A stretch of DNA of 64,000 bases from Polytrichum commune (lineage: Eukaryota > Streptophyta > Polytrichopsida > Polytrichales > Polytrichaceae). This document shows, in pieces, positions 11,318 to 23,340 of this stretch; positions within the stretch are counted from its first letter, which is position 1, and the number at the start of each line of letters is the position of its first letter. The notes beneath the pieces are model-generated. The model was not told the origin of the DNA. It searched no databases and saw only the letters and a program-made list of their open reading frames with translations. A program made the translations under genes and the position numbers. Where the stretch lies: the NCBI GenBank assembly GCA_950295325.1, contig OX485808.1, forward strand, positions 27,178,527-27,242,526, written 5' to 3'.

Positions 11318-14300
11318 ATGGTTTCCGTATGCTTTTTCAAGAGGATTTGGGGATTTTGGGTTTTTGCAATTTTGATTGAAGGTTTTTTTGAGAGTTGGTG
11401 TTGGTGTTGGGGGGCAGTTGAATACCGGCATCATGGCAGAATGCTATTAGCGACAAATACATCGAATTATCGGCCGTTGGCGGAGAAGGACGACCGCATC
11501 GACCCACTCGACAGCTTCCACAAGTACCGAGGAGGCTACGATGTCAAAAACAAACATTACTGGGCGGTGAGCATTACCAATAACCTCATTTAAATCCCTC
11601 ATTCTTCCTCGCACTCTGACCAATTTTTATTTCTTAGGATTTAAAAAAAAGAAATCCTTCTCTTTTCCTTTTTGTTGATGATTCACGCCTAAATTACCTA
11701 ACCTCCTTGTCCACGTTCCCTTTGAACAAGGTGGCAGGGTCAAGATTGGAAACTCCTTCTCCAGATCCTTAATTCAAACCGTTGAGCAGTAGCAAGCGGA
11801 ATATGTAGGTGGAATCAGAAGCTATTGCAAGTCAAATCATAATGAACTTTAATCTGAGGCCCGGAAGGACTCGGAGGGATTCTTGAGATTCTTGAGGGGT
11901 TTAAGTTACTGTGTAGACTAAAAGGAACCAGCGGTGGCGCCTTCTCAATCTTTTTTCTAAAGTAGATGGGTACTAAAACCGCCATTTTAATTAAGCGCTG
12001 AGCATAGCTACTATTATATATATATACATATAATTACTATTCAAGACAGGGATTCCGACGCACCAAAAGTAAGGTTGATTCAAGTTTCGTATTCCAAAGT
12101 TATGAAGGTTGGAAAGTTCGATTGGTAGATGACAGAAAAATGAACGCGGGGAGCCTGATGCTCAGGTGGTGTACATTCTTAGAATCAACATGTACTGACT
12201 GTGCAAGATCTTTAGGTTGTGGGGATTGCGATTCCACTGTTAAGTAGAGCGTGTGGATTTTCCACATTATATGGACTTCAGAATCTGACCCCTCGATTAA
12301 TGCACTGTCCATACACTGTAAATATACTCATTCTTTCGCCTGAAGAGCTCGAGTAAGACATTTCAATATCGCTGCCTCGAGGTCCGCGGGGAGAGTTTGT
12401 TAGTAATTATGATGCTTCTAGAGTGCAATTAAATCACCTGATGGCAGCAGCTACCTGTTTCTCAAGTCTGAAGTATGCGTTTTAGGGTATATAAGATCCT
12501 TGATCTGTAGGAACTATTGTGTCACGTGTGAGATATTTGTGGGTTTTGGATTATATATTTAGGGGTTTCTTGTTGTTAAGAGGTCGTTATTGGTTGCGAT
12601 TGTTAGGAAGTGCATTTTCTCATGGCAGCCAGTACCATACAATTTGTTCCAAGTAATGCATTATGAAAACGAGGTTCATGAAATTGAAGCTGGTAAATTC
12701 AATCGGTAGTCTAATTAACAGACTGTGATTGGGTGCTTGTTTGGTTGGCTTTTTTTTTAATAATTTTCTTTTTCTTTTTCTTTTTTCTCAGTCGGTGGTT
12801 TTTACCGGAATTTATGGGTATGCGATTGCCGTGGCCTGGCTCATTCTCGGGCTGCTGCTCCTCGTCTTCATTTGTTGCAAATGCTTGTGCGGAAAACGAG
12901 CTCGTTCAAAGCGGCCGCACTCGAGAGCTTACTATTGGGCTCCTCGAATTATTGTTTTCCTCTTCTCCGCCATTGCAATGTACGTGTTTTCCTCTACCCT
13001 TTTAAAATACCTCTCTACTAGGAGCACGTCAAATTAGTTACCTTGAGTGGAACCATTTGATTGGTTTCAAAGCAATGTGTGCACAAGGTGAACTTGTTGT
13101 TGCCATTTTTTCCCCAGGTAGCTTCAATGGTGCCCGAGCTAGGCAATGTGTTAAATTGAAAATCTATATCCGGCATTCTTTATTTCGTCACCACATCCTT
13201 GCTGTCCATGTTTACCCCTCATAAAAAATATCTATCAGGTCTCCAAAACCTTGATCATAAAATCCCATGGATGGTTACCGTGTACCCTAAACCCTATCAT
13301 GCTTACAACTTTCCTTCAACCACTTGTAAACCTCGCTAACTTTTGAAGATTTCTGATGGGAGGAGCAAGAGATTCTATTTTGTATTTCCCATCCATAATT
13401 CGTGTTCCGAAAAGCTACGATGATCACGATGATTGTCATCAGATTTGACTTCGATGAAATTATCAACACGATGATTTTAAAGATCGATTTTTGTGGTTGC
13501 AGAGGTTGTAGTGTCATCTTGTATATTGCGGCTCGCGAACTCAACACACAAGCCTACAATGTGGAGGACGTTCTTGTGGAGGCGGCTCAAAATGCGAGCA
13601 CGAAACTCCACAGCGTTTCCTCGTCCCTCTCGTCGGCGGAGGGCATTGTGGTTCAATATAGTGTGCCGTTGGCCTCGGCTATAAATTCGACAGCTGTAAA
13701 ATTAAACTCCACCGCAGCTGTGGTCTCCGACAAAGTTTTTGTTAACAAGAAAACATACCAGGAGGTCTTCAAGATCATGTAAGTAAACTAGACCTTGTTA
13801 TAATTTCCTGTCACGAGAGAGCATTTTACTTTACAATTGCTTAGTCATACTCAAATTCATTTCAAACTGCGAATGGCCAGCTTTAAACGTTGACTTTTCT
13901 TCCGAAAGTGGCATATATTCTCGCTGGAGGGTTGAATATAGTTCCAGTGCTAACCCAAGATTCAAACAAAGATTCATTCAACTCTTGTTCAACTCACAAT
14001 TCATCCTAGACTTGCAACTAGAAGATATCGAAACAAAAAGATCAAGTTTTTAACCCTATGTTTGATGTGAGTTCAATGTTGATGAATGAATGCAGAGCTT
14101 TGTGATGTTGAGTATGAGTATTCTTTAGGTCAAACTTTTAAAATTCAAAAAAATAAAATTCTTGACTTGATTAAAAACAAGTAGGGTAGAAAACGCAGGT
14201 TCTATTGGCCTTGATTCAGCTCCTAATATTGTGGCATCTATGTGGACAGAGAAATTGTGCTGATTGTAATTACATCAGTCAACTTGGTTTTCATTCTATT

Positions 14301-17300
14301 TGGATTTGGTGAGTCGTCTGTTTCTTACCACCTCTTGAGCCATCGGTTATTATTGGCTTTGTGCGTCATTTGAGATAGGCTTTGAGGCGAGCAAATTACG
14401 TGATTTCTGGAATCATGATAACATGTAGAAATTTTAATTTGTTTCTAAAGGCGAGCGGATAAGTTCATGTCTCTCCCAGTTCTAGACTTATGGTTGCCAC
14501 CTTCATTTAATGCTTTCAAATTCTGGATCTTGCAGCTTCAACATTTTTGAGATGGAGACGATTATTCATATTGTACGTATCGATCCACAATGTTGGAAAA
14601 CATGGTTATTGTTTTTTTGTGGAAATGATTGAATTTTCTTTGTTTCAAAATGATCGTACGAAATCAAATTTGCTATTATCAAGAAATTCCCAGCATACTA
14701 GACCTAATATAGATGAATCCAGTCTTCCTCAAGTTTTTTTGGGTTAGTGTTCGTCAATCTAGAAATCTGTTCTCTTCTGTTGCAAGCTTGTCGACATTCA
14801 TGCTACGGTTCATGTTCATAATCTTGACCTTCAAAAAAGAGATTAGGCTTATGTCATTTGCATCCGACAAAACATCACATACTAATTCAAACACATGTTT
14901 GCGTTGTTTGCAGCATTATTTTGTTGACTTGGATCTTAACTGCCTTGACGTGGGGCATGTTTGGCCTTTTCTTAACGATCCACAAGTAAGACCTCCACAT
15001 TGTTTTTTCGACTGTTTTGAATTGGAAAAAGATGGGGTAGCGTAGTCTCTTAACACGTTTATTGGAGCGTTGTTTGTGAAGTTGATTAGAAGAATTCTTG
15101 ACGTTTATAATACATAGATTCGTACACACGCAATTATAACAGAAAAACCCAATTGCATTGACCTCCTAAAGAATGGTTTGCTATTTGCTACAATGAAACC
15201 AAGTTGCGTTTCCTTATCTTTGAGCATAAGATAAAGAGTCTTTGGAAGTGCAGATAATCTACACACACACACCTTAGATGTTGATTTCATTGTTAGGTTT
15301 CTCATGGAAACAAAACTCGAATCTATCTATCTATCTATCTAACTATCTATTTCTCTAGCTATGTTGACTAACGAATTGACAATGTGCTTTTTATGTGCTA
15401 GTGTGGCGGACGACACATGTTTGTCGTTGCAAGAATATCTTCAAGATCCTAAGAACACCACTTTAGATGACTTGCTACCTTGCGCGGCCTTAGCCTCAAC
15501 GGGCACCCAATACTTACAAGTCCGAAAGGACATGAAGGACCTCATCAAGTCGGTATGGATCGAGAGCCTTGCAACATCACAAACGTTGTCATAATTTGAT
15601 CTAACTTAGATGACGGTGCTTTTCATGATCTCGCAATCCAAACATTGAGCAAGTTTTGTCACTTGGTCTAAAAGTTGGTGTGTCTTGTTGTTAACGTGTT
15701 TAATACACATTGCTCGGGGTACTCTATGAATTTCATATTGTCAAGTCTAAATATATATAGTGTGTGATGTGGGGTTCTTGAAGTTGGCCAATGTAGGAAT
15801 GCCACGTGGTAATAATCGAGGAGAAAACCATGAATTTGTGTTGGAGTCGAGAGCCGTCTAAATGGTATCGCCATGCATTGTTTTAATAGCAACTTGGGAT
15901 TAACATTTGCATTTGTGGGGGGTTGTCTAGGCGAGTGCTATTTTTGTATCATACACGAGCAATTTCTCGTCAATAACCGGAATTTGTGACCCGATTGGCC
16001 CTGCACCGAACTATGTGTACACGGGTGTTTGTGCAAATGACACCATCCCACTTAGCGAACTTCCAAGTGTAAGTTACAAACTAAATCATGTTAAGAGTCT
16101 TGGCATGTGAAATGAATGTGTTTATGCTTGATTCTTGGGTTGTGAATTGTTTGCCTTTCATTGCATTTATGAAAATCTTTCACAAGACAAATAAGAGTAG
16201 CCCCTCGTTCGCTTTCAAGTCAACCCTATTTTCTCATAAGCGCATAATATGATACCCTGTAGAGGTATCACTTCATGGTGTTAATAATGTTAGGGAAATC
16301 TTAATGTTGGCTTAATTATTCTACGTATGCACATATGCATTGAATCAAGTGTTGCAATTTAGGCACATTTCCCGAAACGTACGATGTGGTTCAGTATGCT
16401 AATTTTGATATTTGTGGTGCAGATTCTTCAACCCTTCGTTTGCAACGAGACTCGGGCTGCTTGCATCAAAAAGTATACGGTCTATGTGAACCAAACGACG
16501 TATAATCAAATCAACGACATGAGTACAGGTATGCTATACATGGTTTTCCTTTTTATCGCACAGTGTGTCTTAAACTCGGGATGAATAGGGAGTTGGGCTT
16601 TAAAAGTAAGGCTGAAATTACAGTCTAAGAAGCAGTCAGAAGTTCACATTACCTCTCACGCCACGAAATCCGTGTGGATGAATGCTTTTAGACGATACAT
16701 TCATGATTTCTTTTCTTTTCTTTTTGAGTTCATCGGCTAGGAGTTCTTCACTGTCTAGGTTACATGCATATTACATCAAACGCACCCAAGATGTTATCAA
16801 CCAAAAGCGTCTTACTAGATTGAAGTGCATATGTGGAGATCGAGGTTATGTTTCTCAATTCCACTTCGAGTTTTTGATACATCACAACACAACAACAAAC
16901 TCTAACCGATCGTCAAGGAATCCATCGTGTGTCGCACCTGGTTAACTATGTTAGTGTGAGTTGAAATCTGTGTGGATGAAATGATTTTAGGCAATATTCA
17001 TGCATATATATATATATATATATATATGGGAGGGGGTTGGTTTAGGAGCTCTTCACTTTCTAGATTACACACACATATAGATCACAGGCACCCACGATGC
17101 CATGAACCAAAGTGTCGTGCGAAATCGAAGTGCAGACACGAAGATGCACGAGGCTTCGTTTCTCGTGTCCACTTCGACTCCCATCTACACGATCCTCAGT
17201 ACGACACAATCAAAAACTCAACTCTTAATCGATCCATCAGAGGAACCCAATTAGGTTTAGAGCCCCACCCCAAGACCTCAACCTACACACCTCGTTTAGC

Positions 17301-17771
17301 ACGTAGTCTGCGTTGGGTCTTGAGCAAACGAATTCGGTTTCCAAAAAAAACATTCTTAAAAAAAAATCCCGAAGAAGATGTATCGATTGACAACCTTTTC
17401 CTTTTTTTCTTCTTCTTCTTCTTCCTTCTTCGTTCTGACACTTTTCGCTCTTCTCTCTTGCTCTTGTTTTTGCAGCGGGCACGAGCGTGTTGGACGCGTT
17501 CCCGATCATGGACAGCCTCACGAACTGCTCGGTCATCACCGACGTGCTCTCGATCATCGTGCAAGAGCGGTGCCAACCGGCGGAGAGGGCCATCAACCGC
17601 ATTTGGATCGCGTTTGCGGTCATGTCGTCGGTGATGGTGATCCTCATCATCTTTTGGTGCATCGCGAACCGCCGCAACACGCAACAAAAGTACTTAGCGA
17701 CCATTATACCCCAAGAGCAATCCATGGCGACAATGTACACACGCCCTTACTCCGAAATGGGGAAGGAGTAG
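11318..17771 (+). CDS. Plant tweety-like/uncharacterised multi-pass transmembrane protein
   Basis: Exons: 11318-11566, 12792-12979, 13503-13778, 14250-14308, 14536-14572, 14914-14985, 15402-15552, 15931-16068, 16423-16528, 17476-17771. All introns are GT-AG. The lengths sum to 1572 nt, giving 523 residues with phases closing throughout. Residues 1-35 are hydrophobic (signal peptide). Then comes the soluble motif DPLDSFHKYRGGY, membrane segments near residues 85-114, 129-156, 240-260 and 264-292, an extracellular cysteine- and NxT/S-rich loop (residues 293-460), and a last segment, AFAVMSSVMVILIIFWC, before a short cytosolic tail ending YSEMGKE. The layout matches the plant transmembrane family of Arabidopsis At2g12400/At2g25270, distantly like tweety channels. 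Its biochemical function is unknown and it is presumably in the plasma membrane. The start is the first ATG of the open exon; an alternative upstream exon is possible. Confidence 0.85.
15325..15353. repeat. (CTAT)n microsatellite in intron 6
   Basis: Repeated CTAT units with one interruption lie about 50 bases upstream of the intron 6 acceptor. Confidence 0.8.
16660..17270 (+). repeat. Diverged tandem duplication inside intron 9
   Basis: Two units of about 300 bp follow each other within the intron before the last exon, the first from about 16670 and the second from about 16970. Both contain TGTGTGGATGAA, AGGAG(T/C)TCTTCACT, a diverged CACCCA-GATG phrase, and a TTTCTC-TTCCACTTCGA phrase. The second unit carries a (TA)n run at 17004-17027. 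The open frames here are chance. Confidence 0.65.
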
Positions 17772-18559
17772 GAGGTGGGCCGACAACCGAATGGACGGGC
17801 CGGGGGTAAAACGACGTTCCCCTTATCACCACTATTACGACAACATCGACGACGACGACGAAAGTGTCAAAATACTAGGCCGCCCTTCGAACATAACTTA
17901 CTTAAAAGTCGCGCTTTGTGAATACGGCCGAACCTTCTTCTTGCCAAAGAAACGATCATATAGTTTGGACACGCGCGTTGTGCATCGATGTGAATGCACG
18001 AGGCGAGGGAGATGAGCCAACCAACCAACCGACCGATCGACCGACGTTAGGTGTTTGGTGTAATATGATGAGCATCGTCCCTTCTAGTATAGTAGTAAGT
18101 GCTTCTAAGCTCTTGCGAAACGCGAGTTTAACGCCGAAGTTTAATTTTGAGTGGACGAGTAGTGGATTTTTTTTATCTAGCTAGATGAGACGGGTGGGTT
18201 TTTCGGGGTTCACGAGACCTTCCAAGATTGGATTTCGTGTGTAACTATAGCCTCAAGGGAACGCTAAGGCGTTAGGCGAAATTGGGTTTCAAAGTGCAAC
18301 CCAAGTTTTGACATCTACAAAGTTTTATTGCAAATTATTATATCGGACTCGCACGTGTCTTGGAGGTGGTGTTTTTTTTGTGGACAATGTCGATTTTTGT
18401 TGTGCGGTCTTTCTTGAGTCTTTTTTATGGTGACATGGAAGTCTTGGATACAAGAAAGTGTCCTCCATCAATGGAGTTCTAGTTCCGACATGTGTATTTG
18501 AGGGGTGCCTAATTCAGTTACTTATCTCGAAAGGAGAGTCTCTATCTGAGCGGTTGTGT
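17772..18559. other. 3' flank of the membrane-protein gene
   Basis: No further gene is visible. The first few hundred bases are the likely 3' untranslated region. No distinct polyadenylation signal stands out. Confidence 0.4.
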
Positions 18560-19030
18560 TGGTAGGTGTGGATCTAAGAACTAGTTCGTCGAAAGAGCAT
18601 ATGCTTACAAGAAATTGGACTACCGTGTGCTTAAAACTTGTTTAGCAGTCAACATAAATGGGAGGACTTATATGATCGTTTAGTAAGATAAAAGAATATT
18701 CACTTTTATAATGAACATGATATTCATATAAGCTCCAAAAAGAAAATTGAAATCCAATCTTGGATCTAAGAATGGACACAAAAAAAAACGTGTTTAAAAG
18801 AGATTGGACTACGTGGTCAACATATGTTAAATCATTCTAGGCTCAATGATCAACATGAGTTGGGGGACCTATACGATCATTGACTAAGCACGAGAATCTT
18901 CACTTTGCTAATGATTTGATGAGATATTCATAACAACGAGCTCCGAAAGCTACGAGGTATCTGAATGGTTACGAGCATGACTTGGATGTGCTAATCATCT
19001 CGCACTAATTGCATGTTTCATAGCCTACAA
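18560..19030 (+). repeat. Dispersed repeat family R1, two tandem copies
   Basis: Copies at about 18560-18740 and 18765-19030 share GGATCTAAGAA, a GTGTTTAAAAGAGATTGGACTA-like block, ATTCTAG, TATTCATA and GAGCTCC with the family described at 5170. The first copy is truncated. Confidence 0.65.
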
Positions 19031-19711
19031 GAAGTAAGTACAGAGAGAAAAATATCCAAATAACACATGTCTACCTCAACTGGGCTTGGGATTCATGGTG
19101 TCTATGTAAACTCATTCATTGAGGATGAAGGGTCTCTAGTAAATTAAAAGGTTGATAACGTTGAGGGCCAGTTCATTCCAACTAGACTCCACAATCTAGA
19201 CTAGTTCGGGGTATTTGATGTATTTTCTAGAGTAATTGTTGCCTAAGAATAGTCATTTATAGGATATAATATAGTTCACTACGCTTTTCCCTCCACAATG
19301 GATGAGTTTACGTAGACACCACAAATCCCTAGCCCCCTTAGTTGTGTGTTTCATATCCTACAAGAAGTACACTATTTCATCTGATTAACGTGGGTTATCA
19401 TTTGGAGTTTTGTATTGCTATGATAACATTTACTAAGAATTTCATTTAAAACCCTAATAGCATAAGTATTTAGTATGCACACCAAAGAATGCTATATATA
19501 TATATAGAAGTTGGTAAGAAATGATAATGTGGGTAAAAAGTTACAGCAACACGTAACTCCAAATGGCAACCCACACTAATTAGACAAAATACTGTCATAA
19601 GAAGTGTCATTAGAAAAGTTCCCACAGTGACATAAACTACCACGTGACACTAAATACAACACTTTGTGCACATGCAGAGTCTATCTAAGGCTCGCTTATT
19701 CCAACAAGGTG
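19031..19711. other. Intergenic, no gene seen
   Basis: AT-rich repeat-like sequence with a (TA)n run near 19494 and ACACTAAT/GACACTAAAT words like those inside the MITEs. No coding signal. Confidence 0.35.
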
Positions 19712-19900
19712 TTTAGTGACACCAACCTGATCATAACATTATTTAAGCAGTGTGCGTTCGTTTGTTTGTTCGTTCATCTGGACCTTCATATTGAACTTGC
19801 ACTACTGTGACTATGGCATCTATGGTCATATTCTCAGGGCCCACATGAATGAACACACGCTGCTTCATAATGTTATGATGATAAGGTTGGTGTCACTAAA
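19712..19900. repeat. Short inverted repeat (MITE-like)
   Basis: TTTAGTGACACCAACCTGAT with CATAACATTAT at 19712-19742 is repeated in inverted orientation at 19867-19900 with one 3-nt indel, enclosing about 124 bp. It could form a hairpin of about 30 bp. No target duplication is clear. Confidence 0.6.
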
Positions 19901-20224
19901 CCTATCTGGTAGGTTTACCAGTCCATCCAATGGCATGGTGCCACGTAGGTGCCTACGTGTCACCTGGTCTTTTCCCAAAAGCACCCTGAAATACCTGGGG
20001 CATCCTGGTCTGGGCTCTGGATTCCTGGAAAAGGCAGGGATGGACCCATGGGCCTGGTACCAATGACTGAGGCTTCTTCCCTCTCTTCTATTATTATTGT
20101 TATTATTACCAACTCCATTTATTTATGCCCTAAAAGCTTGGGGCTCCCATGAAGAACTCATGGAGTGAGCAAGCCAAGGACCAATAACCAACTTGGGGTC
20201 TCCTAGCTCCACCTCAATTTGGGT

Positions 20225-21060
20225 GACCCAACCCATACACTCGTTCCTTGTTGGATGCCTAAACCCTTGCCTCCAAGGAACCAATGTATATGTTGGTTCA
20301 CCCCAACGCGGGGGGGGGGGGGGGGGGGGCGTTCACATGTGGGTGTTTACTTGTCTTTATGAGGTTGTTGGGGTCTAATAGGATTGTTGGGATTGAGAGG
20401 TTTGTTGGACTTGGGATTTGGGCAAACCAACTCATACACTCGTTCCTTGTTGGATGCTTAAACCCTTGCCTCCAAGGAACCAGTGTACGGGTTGGTTCGC
20501 CCTAGCCGACACCTCAGTTCTCAAGGGCATGTATAGTATAGATATACGGGAAACGGTGAAAGTAGGCCGTTCACATGGGGGTGTTTACTTGTCTTCCTGA
20601 GGTTGTTGGGGTCCAATAGGATTGTTGGGATTGAGAGGTTTGTTGGACTTGGGATTTGGGCAAACCAACTCATACACTCGTTCCTTGTTGGATGCTTAAA
20701 CCCTTGCCTCCAAGGAACCAGTGTACGGGTTGGTTCGCCCTAGCCGACACCTCAGTTCTCAAGGGCATGTATAGTATAGATATACGGGAAACGGTGAAAG
20801 TAGGCCGTTCACATGGGGGTGTTTACTTGTCTTCCTGAGGTTGTTGGGGTCCAATAGGATTGTTGGGATTGAGAGGTTTGTTGGACTTGGGATTTGGGCA
20901 AACCAACTCATACACTCGTTCCTTGTTGGATGCTCAAACCCTTGCCTTCAAGGAACCGGTGTATGGGTTGGTTTGCCCCAACCCTCCACCTCAGTCCTCA
21001 AGGGCATGTATACAATAGATATATGGGAAACGGTGAAAGTAAGCCGATTCGGCCAGAAAG
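20225..21060 (+). repeat. 238-bp tandem repeat array
   Basis: Units start at 20363, 20601 and 20839, exactly 238 bases apart. The first two are essentially identical over most of their length; the third is diverged and ends near 21043-21060. A partial unit precedes them (20225-20362) in which the middle part is replaced by a run of 20 G (20310-20329). The duplicated 60-codon open frames in this array simply reflect the repetition and are not genes. Confidence 0.9.
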
Positions 21061-21446
21061 AGTGGCTTGGCATTTGTGCATTATTTTCTAGAGATGGAGT
21101 AGAGGAAAGGACGAGGATTGCAACTTGTTTCATAATTTTATTCCATGTAAGTAGTTAGTTACATTCTTCCAAAGAGGCAAGTAAGTCTAACCCTCTGCTT
21201 TGTATGGTAGAATCTCCTTGATTTGAGCACCAAAATATCATATTGTCTCTGCTTATGAATGCACACAAAAATGGTTTAACTCAATGGCACCCGAAAGCAA
21301 CCCCAAGTGGTGTGAATTAACACTTATCTAGCCAATCGTTGGATCTCACTTGTCACTGCATCGTTTTCGGGCCACAAGAATCATTCTATCTGTAGTCTAG
21401 TGCACCATTAGTGGTCATTCACCGTTTTGGGTTTTTTTTACCTTAA
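21061..21446. other. Non-genic spacer
   Basis: No gene or repeat of known type is visible between the tandem array and the next MITE. Confidence 0.35.
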
Positions 21447-21818
21447 GGGTTGGTTCACATGGGGTCCCAAGTCCTAACTCCCAAGCGACTTGAGGTCAAT
21501 TCGTGCAATCTTAGCCATTGAGAGCATAGAAGTTGGGGCTTACCACTTCATGTGGGTCCCAAGTGCCAAGTATGACATGGATGCCTACATGGCAACACTT
21601 TTTGGAGATGAGGCTTGGGACTTGTGTTGAGATTTGGGTTGAGCAAAAAACTAGACCCAACTCTCAACACAAGTCCCATGAATATTTTTGCATAAAATGA
21701 TAAAGATCCGACCTTAATGATAAACGACCATATATTTTAATGGTTTCTTGAGGCTCAAGAGTTGGGACTTGCTAACATGAGTGGGACTTGGGACTTGGGA
21801 CCCCATGTGAACCGGCCC
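21447..21818. mobile_element. GGGCC-type MITE (PIF/Harbinger-like), copy 1
   Basis: The left end GGGTTGGTTCACATGGGG and the right end CCCCATGTGAACCGGCCC are inverted repeats, continued inward by GTCCCAAGTCC. TAA precedes the element and TTA follows it, close to the 3-bp TWA targets of PIF/Harbinger elements but not an exact direct repeat. An inverted copy lies at 38100-38455 and a truncated one near 60540-60591. Confidence 0.75.
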
Positions 21819-22286
21819 TTAGGCCCACTTTACACATGGTTTGGGGCTGCCCTAAGCACAAGCCCGATTCATGTGCATTAATCCCTCAATTTGGCCCAAC
21901 TTTATTAACTCTTTTCAGGCCCAACGTTTTCACATGTAAAGTGATGAGGCCCAATTTTAGGTCTCGATGTTCTTGAGGGGACAATCTAGCGAAGAGAATT
22001 ACCCTTTCATGGACCAACGACAAAGATGTTCATTATCCAATGGATGAGCCCAATCCAATCCATGTTGAGAGTTCAAGCCAAGGAAAAGTTGATTCTGGTT
22101 TTTTTAAGCCGGCAAGAAGATTTGGCGCCAATATTGTGCCACCTAAGATGCCGCATGGGATGAGTGTGTGTTTGGGCTCAACCCTAGTATATAGCCCTCG
22201 GGCCAAATTTGTTGAAACCATGGTATCCTCTTGGGGCAAAAGTGTAAAGTTCAGGCTAGGCCTCCAAGTATAAAGTGGGCCTAAGG
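21819..22286. mobile_element. MITE with CTTAGGCCCACTTTA ends
   Basis: The left end CCTTAGGCCCACTTTA overlaps the right end of the neighbouring MITE by two bases (from 21817). The right end at 22271-22286 is its exact complement. The interior has no gene. The terminal GGCCCACTTTACAC resembles the end of the element at 50545 (GGGCCACTTTACAC), which suggests a related family. Confidence 0.65.
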
Positions 22287-22319
22287 TATAACGATGGGTC
22301 TTTACTTAAATGGTTGCTT

Positions 22320-22690
22320 GTTTCCCCACTAGCCCACTTCTCCTAGGATATGAATCATGCACGTATCCAAAGTGAGGCGGGCAAAGCCACTTTCCTCATC
22401 CATTTTGGAGCTCATATGAATATTGTCTTATTCCTTTTCAAAGTGACGATTCTCTCATGCTCATTGAATGGTCATACATGTCTCTCTCCCCCCCCCTCCA
22501 ATTTGTGTTGATTGTTGAGTCTAGAATGGCTATCATAATTTGTACGCGTGATCCGATATTTTTAAACACGTGTCGTTTTGGTATCCGTTCTTGGAGCCAC
22601 ACCTAACTACATACCACTCAAAAATAGCTGTCCCACATTATTAAGACATGTAACCGAATGATGCACGTCTATCTTACACAACAGATGGAA
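22320..22690 (-). repeat. Dispersed repeat family R1, inverted copy
   Basis: Read on the minus strand, it follows the family order: TTTTGAGTGGTATGTAGTTA, TGTGGCTCCAAGAACGGATA, GACACGTGTTTAAA, then the later phrases. With the direct copy at 22990-23340 it forms a large palindrome with arms of about 330 bp. Confidence 0.65.
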
Positions 22691-22989
22691 GTGGTTAATT
22701 GGCACTATAAATGCAACTACGTTTTTTTTTTTTTTTGTTTTGTTTTTATAATGGAATTTAAATTCACAACTTGTAGAAGACAAATTGTTGTGGTTGTGGT
22801 GTATGGTGGGGTTGGTTTTTATTGGTTTGAGATTTTTGGATTCCCATGCCTGAATATCTAATTGTCTTTCTATGAAAGTAATTTTCTTAATCCTTGGTCA
22901 CCCTTGGCCCTTAAGTAGTGGTCGTAAAGTGGTGGGCCCTACAAACATTTCCCTCGCCCGGAAGCTCTCTAACGGTGCCATTATATTAC

Positions 22990-23340
22990 CACGAACAACC
23001 ATATTCACATGAGCACCTATAATTGAGCAATATGTAGGTTAAGTGTGGCTCCAAGAACAGATAGCACCAAAAAGACACGTGTTTAAACGAGATGGACTGC
23101 ATGCTCAAAATATGATAACCATTCTAGACTCCATAGTCAACATAACCGGGAGGAACCTACCACGACAACCTTCGCTTTGATGATGAGTAAGATATAAACA
23201 AATTCATACGAGCTCCAAAAACCACGAGGAAAGTGGTGATGGCCTTATGTTGGATTTGCTAACCACCTCGTACTAAATCGAGGGGTTGCATATCCCGCTA
23301 GGAAAAGTCGGCTAGTTGGGAAGAAGAAAAGCCATTTAAG
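22990..23340 (+). repeat. Dispersed repeat family R1, most complete copy
   Basis: The copy runs from GAGCACCTATAATTGAG through GTGTGGCTCCAAGAACAG, GACACGTGTTTAAACGAGAT, GAGCTCCAAAAACCACGAGG and GGATTTGCTAACCACCTCGT to CTAGTTGGGAAG. It appears to be the best-preserved copy in the window. Confidence 0.7.

Noticed and set aside
14536-14572. Joining exon 3 of the membrane protein directly to the 37-nt exon at 14536
   Set aside because: It breaks the phase into the next exon and skips a membrane segment. Adding 14250-14308 restores both.
17237-17809. Long minus-strand frames over the last exon of the membrane-protein gene
   Set aside because: They are antisense shadows of a GC-rich coding exon and a CT-rich intron end. 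The plus-strand exon has clear membrane-protein sequence.
20418-20838. Two identical 60-codon proteins in a row
   Set aside because: They are the same frame in two units of the 238-bp tandem array, with no start context or domain.
20181-21060. Could the regularly spaced repeats be a CRISPR array?
   Set aside because: The units are contiguous 238-bp tandem repeats without spacers, in a plant-like nuclear sequence.
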